DNA of 8,805 nucleotides, taken from Gammaproteobacteria bacterium UBA2168. GTDB taxonomy: Bacteria; Pseudomonadota; Gammaproteobacteria; Pseudomonadales; Azotimanducaceae. Location of the stretch: assembly GCA_002327525.1 (NCBI GenBank), contig DCWG01000020.1:1-8805 (forward strand). Direction: 5' to 3'. The stretch's first letter is position 1; each line of letters opens with the position of its first letter. Of the stretch, positions 1 to 5,703 are shown one piece after another. The notes under the pieces were generated by a model that saw only the letters and a program-made list of their open reading frames with translations, did not search any database and was not told where the DNA came from. The translations under genes were made by a program, and so were the position numbers.

Positions 1-558
1 ATGGTGGACGTAACCGTGGACCGTGACGAGTGTAACCGTCCGACCACGACGCTCGAAGGTCTGTCGAACCTGCCCCCGGCCTTTGAAGAAGACGGTAGCG
101 TGACGGCAGGTAATGCATCGCAATTGTCCGACGGTGCTTCCATGACTCTGCTTATGAGCGCATCGCGGGCAGCACAGCTCGGACTGGAACCGCTGGGCAT
201 TTTCCGTGGTTTCAGCGTTGCTGGCTGTGAGCCCGACGAGATGGGTATTGGCCCGGTCTTCGCGATTCCGCGCCTGCTGGAAAATACCGGTCTCACGAAG
301 AATGATATCGATCTCTGGGAACTGAACGAGGCGTTTGCTTCACAATGCGTGTATTGCCGTGACAAACTGGATCTCGACAACGAGATTTACAATGTCCTCG
401 GCGGCAGCATCGCTATCGGCCATCCGTTTGGCATGACGGGATCGCGCCAGACGGGACTCGTACTGCGTGAGCTGCAGCGCCGCAACAAGAAGTACGGCGT
501 GGTTACGATGTGTATCGGCGGCGGCCAGGGTGCGGCGGGGCTGTTCGAAGCCGCCTGA
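1..558 (+). CDS. Thiolase (acetyl-CoA C-acyltransferase), C-terminal part, 5' end outside window
   Basis: This is the last 185 residues of a thiolase, which cleaves 3-ketoacyl-CoA with CoA (or runs in reverse), the final step of a beta-oxidation cycle in the cytoplasm. Visible motifs are GNASQLSDGA (residues 37-46), NEAFA (109-113), GGSIAIGHPFG (134-144) with active-site His141, and CIGGGQG (171-177) with the second catalytic cysteine, Cys171. Family members are about 390 residues with the nucleophilic Cys near residue 90, so roughly the first half lies to the left. The ATG at base 1 is therefore an internal Met codon, not the start. The form GHPFGMTGSR is typical of proteobacterial thiolases of lipid or sterol-like catabolism; the exact substrate cannot be told. 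An intrinsic terminator follows about 60 bases after the stop. Family assignment is very secure. Confidence 0.95.
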   Translation: MVDVTVDRDECNRPTTTLEGLSNLPPAFEEDGSVTAGNASQLSDGASMTLLMSASRAAQLGLEPLGIFRGFSVAGCEPDEMGIGPVFAIPRLLENTGLTKNDIDLWELNEAFASQCVYCRDKLDLDNEIYNVLGGSIAIGHPFGMTGSRQTGLVLRELQRRNKKYGVVTMCIGGGQGAAGLFEAA

Positions 559-615
559 GCTCGTCAGATTAGCCGGAGAAACATTCTGATACTCCGACGA
601 AATGGTAATGAAACA

Positions 616-646
616 GTCGCCGTACACAATGTGCGGCGGTTTTTTT
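616..646 (+). terminator. Rho-independent terminator of the thiolase gene
   Basis: CGCCG (618-622) pairs with CGGCG (634-638). CAC (625-627) pairs with GTG (631-633) inside it, with a two-base bulge (TA) and an AAT loop. Seven T follow (640-646). It lies 60 bases after the thiolase stop. It also covers the GTG at 631, which argues against using that codon as the start of the next gene. Confidence 0.75.
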
Positions 647-654
647 GCGAGGTC

Positions 655-1128
655 TTGGCTATCAGACGATTGTTTTGGATAGCGTTGGTGTACGGCGGTT
701 CGGTGTTTGCCGAAGTCGCCGAGACACATCCAGTGGTAGCCGATGAGCCACGAGGTAGGGCTGAGCCATTGCTGGCGTTGAGCACGAAGAGCGACGAGCA
801 ACTCACAGAGATTGCGGGGCGCTGGAACGAACTGAGTGCTGGCGAACGCGATGCCCTCATCACGGAAGTGAAGTCACGCATGGCGCGGCGTGGATCGCGC
901 GACGGCGTGTTGCGCATTCGTCTCACGCGTAGGTACGGGACTGTGGTTCGGCGTCGGGGTAGTGCTACGCTGCGCATCGAACGAGTACAGCGAACCGTGA
1001 AGCCCCCGGCCGCGGCCCCCCCCGCGCCGGAAACGACGACACCCGCTTTCGGCGTTGGATTCGAGCAACGGGTGAAAGAGCGGATCCCAACAAAAACGCA
1101 GTCGACTCCGGTTGACGAGGAGCACTAG
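655..1128 (+). CDS. Small exported protein of unknown function, first gene of the two-component cluster
   Basis: I do not recognise a named gene. From the TTG at 655 the protein has 157 residues. The N-terminus looks like a signal peptide (RR, then LFWIALVYGGSVFA, cleavage plausible after VFA), so it is probably periplasmic. Next comes a charged helical stretch, DEQLTEIAGRWNELSAGERD, resembling the short Trp/Leu-rich helices of DUF3106-like proteobacterial proteins (a weak resemblance). Then follow a very Arg-rich segment and a Pro/Ala-rich tail that includes a C8 tract (1016-1023). The start is uncertain: GTG 631 lies in the terminator hairpin; TTG 655 has GAGG only 2 bases upstream; TTG 670 and GTG 688 are alternatives. 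The stop is 13 bases before the response regulator, so the genes are probably co-transcribed, and a link to sensing is possible but inferred. Confidence 0.6.
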   Translation: MAIRRLFWIALVYGGSVFAEVAETHPVVADEPRGRAEPLLALSTKSDEQLTEIAGRWNELSAGERDALITEVKSRMARRGSRDGVLRIRLTRRYGTVVRRRGSATLRIERVQRTVKPPAAAPPAPETTTPAFGVGFEQRVKERIPTKTQSTPVDEEH

Positions 1129-1141
1129 CTGGAGCCAGTGA

Positions 1142-1846
1142 GTGGACGCAGAAACTGCCACCCTTCTGGTGGTCGATGACGACCCGGAAATCCGAGAACT
1201 CACCAAGGCATACCTGGAAAGCCAGGGCTTCGTGGTGGAGGGTGTCGCGGATGGGGAGGCCATGGACGTCTATCTTGCCAGCCAGCCTGCGGATCTCATC
1301 ATTCTCGATTTGATGCTGCCCGGCGAGCATGGGTTGTCCATCGCGCGCCGGCTCAAACAGGATTCGGATGTCCCGATCATCATCGTCTCCGCACAGGGTG
1401 AGGACGTCGACCGTATCGTTGGACTCGAGGTGGGTGCGGACGACTATCTCGGCAAGCCCTTCAACCCGCGCGAACTGCTCGCCAGGGTACGGGCAGTGTT
1501 GCGCCGTGCCAGGAAGGATGCGGCGGGCACCGGAGAAGACGCGTTGGTCAACTTTGGTGATTTCGAACTCGACCTCGCCTCCCACCGGCTGACTCAGGAC
1601 GGCAACGCCGTACCGTTGACGTCCGGTGAATTCGACCTTCTTGTCATACTCGTCAATCACCCCAACAAAGTGCTCGACCGGGACCGGATACTCGATCTGT
1701 TGACTGGTGCAGAACGCTCGCCATTCGATCGCAGCATCGATGTACGCGTTACGCGGTTACGCGGCAAGATCGAACCCGATCCGTCGGAACCGAAGTACAT
1801 CAAGACCATCTGGGGCAAGGGCTACATGTTCTGCCCGGAAGGATGA
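1142..1846 (+). CDS. OmpR-family response regulator
   Basis: This 234-residue DNA-binding regulator is phosphorylated by a partner histidine kinase. The receiver domain (about 7-120) has the acidic pocket D12-D13-D14, phospho-acceptor Asp56 in DLIILDLMLPG, switch Ser83 and conserved Lys105 in GKPF. The C-terminal winged helix (about 137-232) shows SPFDRSIDVRVTRLRGKIE and the closing YIKTIWGKGYMF of the OmpR/PhoB class. The sequence IVGLEVGADDY followed by KPFNPRELLARVRAVLRR is close to true OmpR-type regulators, but orthology to OmpR itself is not proven. The start is GTG 1142, with GGAG (1131-1134) seven bases upstream. The stop overlaps the kinase start (ATGA), indicating translational coupling and a dedicated pair. 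Confidence 0.96.
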   Translation: MDAETATLLVVDDDPEIRELTKAYLESQGFVVEGVADGEAMDVYLASQPADLIILDLMLPGEHGLSIARRLKQDSDVPIIIVSAQGEDVDRIVGLEVGADDYLGKPFNPRELLARVRAVLRRARKDAAGTGEDALVNFGDFELDLASHRLTQDGNAVPLTSGEFDLLVILVNHPNKVLDRDRILDLLTGAERSPFDRSIDVRVTRLRGKIEPDPSEPKYIKTIWGKGYMFCPEG

Positions 1847-3114
1847 GGAATCAGGGACACCGCGATCCGCTGTCGTTGCTGGCGCGCACCAATCTGACGC
1901 TCGCATTCAGCTCTCTGGTCATCGTGGCGATTTCCACTGCGGCGCTGAATCTCTTCGTCGTTAATCCCATAGAACAACGGTCGGCTGACGATCAGGCAGC
2001 ACTCCTGGTACTTACCGCACAAACCTGGGTGGAGTTGCCGCCTGAGGCACGCTGGTATTTCGAGCTGGAACTGGCGGAGAACCATGACCTGATCGTCTAT
2101 GGCGAACCTCGCGAGCTTGTGGAGATCGAGGAAATGGGATCGTTTCTGAGACTGTTAAAGCGGGAATTGACCCAGCGTGCCGGGCAGGACGTAGCACTGT
2201 TGGCCAGCGACGATTTGGTCTGGGCCAATGTGCCCATGGGAGGGTCCGAGATTCATATCGGATTTTCGCCAACGACTCAGGGCATGCAACCGTTGTACGT
2301 CGGCGTGATCATTGTGGGGCTTGGGGCGGGGGGGGTGTTCTTAACGTCGCTGTTCATCGTTCGCCGGCTTGCCCGCCCACTGGCCATCGCCGCAGAACGT
2401 GCGGAGAGTTTCCGCGGGGCGGAAGACTTCGATCCGTTGCCCGAGCAGGGCCCGGAAGAGCTGGTGGTACTGGCACGCAACTTCAACACGATGGCACGCG
2501 AGATATCGGAGCTCATCTCCAACCGTACGACGCTGCTGGCGGGGATATCGCACGACCTGCGTACGCCGTTGACGCGTATGCGGCTGGCTCTGGAACTGCT
2601 TCCCGAAGATGTGGAGCCTGAACTGCTTGCCCGTTTCGAGCGCAACCTGGAATCCATGGATGAGTTGATCTCCGATGCGCTGCGTTTCGCTCGTGGTGCG
2701 GCCGAGGCACCGCAGCACATCGAGGTGGCGCCTTTCGTTGCTGAGGTGGTGGCGAGCTTGGATGTAGCGCTGGAAACGCCCTGCACCGGGAGTGAGCCTG
2801 TGAGCATCGCACCCGGTGCGTTTCGCCGCGTGCTGATAAACTTGGTCACCAATGCCCTGCAGCATGGAACTGACGTGAAGGTGCGCCTGGAAGACAGAGT
2901 CGTCCACGTGCTGGATTCCGGGCCCGGTATCCCGCCCGAACATCGCGAGCGGGTTTTCCAGCCATTCTTCCGTCTCGACAGCTCACGCAGCACTGCAACC
3001 GGAGGCAGCGGTCTGGGACTCGCCATCGTGTACCAGCTGTGTCAAGCACATGGATGGCAGGTGGCCATCGACGATGCGCCCGGAGGAGGTTCGGACGTCT
3101 GGGTGGCGTTCTGA
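1843..3114 (+). CDS. EnvZ-type sensor histidine kinase
   Basis: This 423-residue inner-membrane kinase is the partner of the overlapping response regulator. Order of parts: TM1 about 18-40; a periplasmic sensor region of about 110 residues (41-150); TM2 about 151-173; HAMP linker about 174-225 (RRLARPLAIAAERAESF...ARNFNTMAREI); HisKA with phospho-acceptor His237 in GISHDLRTPLTR; then an ATPase domain with N-box NLVTN (333-337), DSGPGIP (358-364), F-box VFQPFFR (371-377) and GGSGLGLAI (387-395). All catalytic motifs are intact. The length and the HDLRTPLTR box match the EnvZ type (E. coli EnvZ is 450 residues). The sensor region shows no domain I can name, so the stimulus is unknown. ATG 1843 follows a GGAAGG ribosome site. 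A G8 run (2328-2335) lies in the codons for TM2. Confidence 0.95.
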   Translation: MRNQGHRDPLSLLARTNLTLAFSSLVIVAISTAALNLFVVNPIEQRSADDQAALLVLTAQTWVELPPEARWYFELELAENHDLIVYGEPRELVEIEEMGSFLRLLKRELTQRAGQDVALLASDDLVWANVPMGGSEIHIGFSPTTQGMQPLYVGVIIVGLGAGGVFLTSLFIVRRLARPLAIAAERAESFRGAEDFDPLPEQGPEELVVLARNFNTMAREISELISNRTTLLAGISHDLRTPLTRMRLALELLPEDVEPELLARFERNLESMDELISDALRFARGAAEAPQHIEVAPFVAEVVASLDVALETPCTGSEPVSIAPGAFRRVLINLVTNALQHGTDVKVRLEDRVVHVLDSGPGIPPEHRERVFQPFFRLDSSRSTATGGSGLGLAIVYQLCQAHGWQVAIDDAPGGGSDVWVAF

Positions 3115-3145
3115 ATGCTGCGCCGGCACCCACCCGGACAAAAGA

Positions 3146-3178
3146 AAGCCGCCGGTCTGGAGAGTTGGCCGGCGGCTT
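3146..3178 (+). terminator. Hairpin terminator after the two-component genes
   Basis: A perfect 10-bp stem, AAGCCGCCGG (3146-3155) with CCGGCGGCTT (3169-3178), has a 13-base loop and begins 31 bases after the kinase stop. The T-tract is poor (AGAGTTGACCTCTT follows), so release may be weak or Rho-assisted. Placement between convergent genes supports a terminator role. Confidence 0.65.
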
Positions 3179-3207
3179 AGAGTTGACCTCTTGGTGCTCT
3201 CTTTAAG

Positions 3208-3240
3208 TCCTTTCGAGGTCTTTCCGAGATCCTTCCGAGG
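3208..3240 (+). repeat. Three tandem 11-bp imperfect direct repeats
   Basis: The units are TCCTTTCGAGG (3208-3218), TCTTTCCGAGA (3219-3229) and TCCTTCCGAGG (3230-3240). They are head-to-tail, each about one helical turn long, in the non-coding spacer between the convergent kinase and mscS genes. The function is unknown. A repeated protein-binding site or replication slippage are both possible. Confidence 0.6.
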
Positions 3241-3349
3241 TCTAAGGGGATAGATATCCGACAACGGTTTTAACCCTTGCCTGGTTGGACACTATGCACC
3301 AAAACAGGCGTTAAGCTATTTCCAGAGCGTTTCTCCGCCTGGTGATTTT

Positions 3350-3379
3350 GTGTCATTTTGTTTCAACACAGAATGACAC
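3350..3379 (-). terminator. Hairpin just past the mscS stop, possible terminator
   Basis: GTGTCATT (3350-3357) is a perfect inverse of AATGACAC (3372-3379). TGT/ACA (3359-3361 with 3368-3370) extends the stem after one wobble pair, leaving a 6-base loop. It starts 9 bases after the mscS stop, where a terminator is expected. There is no T-run on the mscS strand (AAAATCACC follows), so it may instead protect the 3' end or act with Rho. The other spacer bases from 3241 show nothing I can assign. Confidence 0.45.
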
Positions 3380-3387
3380 TATTCTCC

Positions 3388-4199
3388 TCATGAGCCTTCG
3401 TTGATGATGTACACGTCTTGCTGCGGATAGGGGATGGAGATACCTTCCGCATCGAAAGCAACCTTGGCCTTCTCAGTAAGGTCGAAGAACACACCCCAGT
3501 AGTCTCCGGTGTCGGTCCAGACACGCACCGCGAAGTTCACCGAACTGTCCGCCAGCTCCGACATCAGAATGGCGGTTCCGGATCCGGATGGATGCGGCTG
3601 TCCGCGTCGATCAGGCCCTGGAGGACGGAGCCTGCACGGACGATGTCGTCCTGGTAACCGATACCGAAGGTGAGATCGACGCGATGCAGTTCTTCCAGGG
3701 TGATGTTGGTGATGATGCCGTTGGAGATCGCTCCATTTGGCACGAAGGCCACCTTGTTCTCCGGCGTGGTGAGGATGGTGTTGAACAGCTGAATTTCGCG
3801 CACGGAACCGACGATGCCCTGGGCGTCGATGACATCGCCCACGCGGTAGGGTCTGAACAGGAGAATCAGAACGCCACCCGCGAAGTTGACGAGCCTGCCC
3901 TGCAATGCCAGTCCTATGGCCAGACCCGTGGCTCCGGTTACGGCAATGAACGACGTCGTCTCGATGCCGACCATACCCGTCACGCTTATAACGAGCAGTA
4001 CTTTCAGCCCGATGGAGATCAGCCTGCCGAAGAAGCGGCGCAGGGTCTCATCGGTGCTCTCGCGCTCCATTATGCCGTCGGCGAGCCAGGCGATCCTGCC
4101 GATCAGCCAGAGACCGACGACGAGTACCACGATGGCCGAAGCGACCTTGGGTAGGTAGGTCGTGGCTAGCTGGATGCCGGTTTGGATGTAAGCTTCCAT
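3388..4199 (-). pseudogene. mscS: Small-conductance mechanosensitive channel (MscS family), frameshifted near the 3' end
   Basis: MscS channels open under membrane tension and release solutes during hypo-osmotic shock. From ATG 4199 (AGGA at 4207-4210) the intact frame runs 211 residues: three membrane segments (about 19-43, 56-79, 82-117), the pore-helix signature SFIAVTGATGLAIGLALQG (83-101), and the beta domain with FRPYRVGDVI (115-124) and FVPNGAISNGIITN (152-165). The frame then stops at 3564-3566 just after HPDPEP. In the adjacent frame the sequence continues exactly as expected: ILMSELADSSVNFAVRVW, then DYWGVFFDLTEK and a final IPYPQQDVYI, stopping at 3388-3390. One lost base around 3571-3577 explains this; the rejoined protein would be about 270 residues, near normal for the family (286 in E. 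coli). It may be a real mutation or a sequencing error. The pore is complete; only the C-terminal cage domain is affected. The gene is convergent with the kinase. Confidence 0.88.
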
Positions 4200-4300
4200 T
4201 GCTTGTTCCTTGACGTTGTTTACGGTGGGCTCTGCCGCGGCCGCACGATGCCGGTGAGTCGGCCACTGTCTCTACCGCTTCCGATATGCGTTTGCTGTTG

Positions 4301-4322
4301 GCGCGCGATCGCGCGCGCGATC
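4301..4322. other. Two overlapping perfect GC palindromes in the divergent spacer
   Basis: GCGCGCGATCGCGCGC (4301-4316) and GATCGCGCGCGCGATC (4307-4322) are both perfect 16-bp palindromes sharing ten bases. The alternating purine-pyrimidine run could form Z-DNA or a cruciform, and two GATC sites are included. It lies about 100 bases upstream of mscS and 147 bases upstream of the OmpA-like gene. It could be an operator or simply a structural element; no protein can be named. Confidence 0.5.
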
Positions 4323-4328
4323 CTATGA

Positions 4329-4343
4329 GAATTGTGTAAATTC
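4329..4343. promoter_or_regulatory. Possible operator: GAATT-5-AATTC dyad
   Basis: The AT-rich dyad GAATT GTGTA AATTC lies 6 bases after the GC palindromes, in the 269-base spacer between divergent mscS and the OmpA-like gene. This is where control sites for either gene would sit. Evidence is symmetry and position only. I could not place convincing -35/-10 boxes for either gene in this spacer. Confidence 0.25.
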
Positions 4344-4455
4344 CCCCTGCTGACTGTACACAGGCCAGGCGTTTCCATACCCTACGCCGCGAGCAGATTG
4401 TTCTTAATCGCGGGTCGATTACGCGGGAGACATGGCAGACCGATTGCGGATCGAC

Positions 4456-4462
4456 AAAGGAG
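4456..4462 (+). promoter_or_regulatory. Strong ribosome binding site fixing a GTG start
   Basis: AAAGGAG lies 6 bases before GTG 4469. It decides the start of the OmpA-like gene: the ATG two bases earlier (4467) is out of frame and followed at once by TGA. Confidence 0.75.
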
Positions 4463-4468
4463 ATAGAT

Positions 4469-4780
4469 GTGAAGGTTCGACAGATTCTGGGGTCACTCGT
4501 CGTGGCGTCGCTCGCATGGTCGGGAACGGCCTTGGGGGAGAATGGCGCCGGGATGCCGGAAGACAAGTTCTACCTCGCGCCGGGAGCGATCTGGTACCAA
4601 TCACCGCTGTCTGAGGACCACGAGGTGGATCCTGCAGTGGCCCTGGGGTACACCTTCAATGAGTGGTTGGTGGCAGAAATTCTCGGTGGCCGGGTCGAGA
4701 GCCGACCGATTGACACCAACGACACCGATGAGGGTCGCCAGCACAACCGGCGCGTGGCGGTTGTGTTCAGCAGTTCGTGA
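4469..4780 (+). pseudogene. OmpA-family outer-membrane protein with a large internal in-frame deletion
   Basis: The 103-residue product has an intact signal peptide (MKVRQILGSLVVASLAWSGTALG). It is followed by the opening of an OmpA-type beta-barrel (FYLAPGAIWYQSP at 34-46, then DPAVALGYTFNEWLVAEI at 54-71). At about residues 74-77 it jumps to the tail of the peptidoglycan-binding OmpA C-terminal domain (ESRPIDTNDTDEGRQHNRRV, 77-96; compare the family pattern GESRPI-x-x-NDTxEGR-x-x-NRRVE). Family members are usually 200-380 residues, so most of the barrel and nearly all of the C-terminal domain, including its peptidoglycan-binding Asp/Arg site, are missing. The reading frame is kept. It is probably a deletion remnant, or an assembly collapse; a working mini-protein is less likely because neither half can fold as in the family. 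The start and ribosome site are excellent, so it may still be expressed. Confidence 0.72.
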
Positions 4781-4792
4781 CCCATCGGAGAA

Positions 4793-4821
4793 TTCCGGCG
4801 GTGCATTGGCAGCCGCCGGAA
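4793..4821 (+). terminator. Strong hairpin between the OmpA-like gene and the enoyl-CoA hydratase
   Basis: A perfect 9-bp stem, TTCCGGCGG (4793-4801) with CCGCCGGAA (4813-4821), begins 12 bases after the OmpA-like stop. TGC/GCA pairs extend it inside past one bulged G. It is probably the ompA-type terminator but has no T-run on the plus strand. It ends only 5 bases before the ribosome site of the next gene, so it could also affect that gene's translation. Confidence 0.55.
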
Positions 4822-4826
4822 AAACC

Positions 4827-4830
4827 GGAG
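4827..4830 (+). promoter_or_regulatory. Ribosome binding site supporting the TTG start of the enoyl-CoA hydratase
   Basis: GGAG lies 8 bases before TTG 4839, with no ATG at the point where the family's N-terminus begins. The next in-frame ATG (4878) would remove the first beta strand. Confidence 0.6.
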
Positions 4831-4838
4831 ACCGGATC

Positions 4839-5615
4839 TTGAGCTACGAACACTTGCTCTACGATGTACAGGGTCCCATGGCGCTGATCACCATCAATCG
4901 GGCGGACAAGCACAACGCTATCTCGTTGGGAACGCTCGATGAGCTGCATGCGGCGGTGGACGCGGCGGCCACCGACGAGGAAGTGCGCGTCATCACTATC
5001 ACGGGTGCAGGTGATCGTGCCTTTGCATCGGGATCGGATCTCTCCGAGGTACTTCACCGGGATTTCAGGCAGGCCCTCGAACCCATCGTGCAGGGTCTAG
5101 CCGATCAGCTCGAACGCACTCCGAAACCCACCATCGCCGCGATCAATGGCATCTGTATGGGGGGTGGTCTGGAAGTGGCACTGGGGTGCGATCTGAGAAT
5201 CGCGACGCCGAACAGCGGCTTCGCCACGCCCGAGGGAAAACTCGGCATCATTCCGGGTGGTGGTGCCACGGCCAGGTTGCCGCGAATCGTGGGCCGGGGC
5301 TGGGGCATGGAAATGATGCTCATGGGCGAGCCCATCGATGCCGAACGTGCACTGCAGATCGGCCTTATCACGCGCCTGGTTGAACCCGACGAGTTGCTGC
5401 CCGAAGCGCGCCGCATGGCAGACCACCTGGCGGGCTTCGCACCGTTCGTACCCCGCACCATGAAGGCGATGGTGCACTTCGGCATGGAGGCGAGCCTTGC
5501 TGGCGCGCTCATGTTCGAGAAGTATGCGCAGGGCGCTCTGGTACAGACGGCGGACAAAGTGGAAGGGATCACCGCCTTCCTGGAAAAACGCGACCCCGAC
5601 TTCAAGGGTAAGTAG
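4839..5615 (+). CDS. Enoyl-CoA hydratase/isomerase (crotonase family)
   Basis: This 258-residue cytoplasmic enzyme belongs to the crotonase fold and most likely adds water to trans-2-enoyl-CoA in a beta-oxidation-type pathway. Visible parts: the N-terminal strand with ALITINRADKHNAIS (15-29); oxyanion-hole segment AFASGSDLSEV (61-71; most members have AGAD); the second oxyanion-hole segment ICMGGGLEVALGCDLRIA (105-122) with Glu112; and FATPEGKLGIIPGGGATARL (128-147) with Glu132. These two Glu match the catalytic pair Glu144/Glu164 of rat mitochondrial enoyl-CoA hydratase, so a true hydratase is likely. The length is typical. The frame is open upstream to 4542, but that part runs through the OmpA-like gene in another frame and is not family-like. 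Start TTG is chosen from the ribosome site at 4827-4830. It may form its own unit, after a hairpin and before a likely promoter. Confidence 0.92.
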   Translation: MSYEHLLYDVQGPMALITINRADKHNAISLGTLDELHAAVDAAATDEEVRVITITGAGDRAFASGSDLSEVLHRDFRQALEPIVQGLADQLERTPKPTIAAINGICMGGGLEVALGCDLRIATPNSGFATPEGKLGIIPGGGATARLPRIVGRGWGMEMMLMGEPIDAERALQIGLITRLVEPDELLPEARRMADHLAGFAPFVPRTMKAMVHFGMEASLAGALMFEKYAQGALVQTADKVEGITAFLEKRDPDFKGK

Positions 5616-5630
5616 GCCGCACCAGTCCCG

Positions 5631-5659
5631 TTGATCCCTTGCCCACACTGCGGGATACT
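5631..5659 (+). promoter_or_regulatory. Possible sigma-70 promoter for the dehydratase pair
   Basis: TTGATC (5631-5636) and GATACT (5654-5659) are separated by 17 bases, each matching four of six consensus positions. They lie 45-73 bases before the ATG at 5704, just after the enoyl-CoA hydratase stop. This is pattern-based only. Confidence 0.35.
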
Positions 5660-5703
5660 CGATTCCCTTTCCATAAACGACACGCAAGGACTAAGGGGGA
5701 TTC

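Noticed and set aside
340..801. Minus-strand open frame across the thiolase end and the spacer
   Set aside because: It runs antisense through thiolase active-site codons and the terminator, with no recognisable protein features.
965..1660. Long open frame on the minus strand (231 codons) opposite the response regulator
   Set aside because: It is antisense to an unmistakable OmpR-family gene, shows no recognisable domain, and is explained by high GC codon use.
2277..3026. Minus-strand open frame of 249 codons opposite the kinase
   Set aside because: It is a Ser/Arg-rich translation typical of a shadow frame; the plus strand carries a full kinase.
3564..3580. Programmed -1 frameshift in mscS
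   Set aside because: No X XXY YYZ slippery heptamer is seen at the switch point, and MscS genes are not known to use frameshifting.
3588..4154. Plus-strand open frame inside the mscS region
   Set aside because: It is an Asp/Glu-rich shadow of the MscS coding strand with no family features.
4332..4360. Promoter TTGTGT-17-TGTACA for the OmpA-like gene
   Set aside because: Only three of six matches in each box; too weak to call.
4542..4838. N-terminal extension of the enoyl-CoA hydratase
   Set aside because: This part overlaps the OmpA-like gene in another frame and has no crotonase likeness; TTG 4839 with GGAG gives the normal family length.
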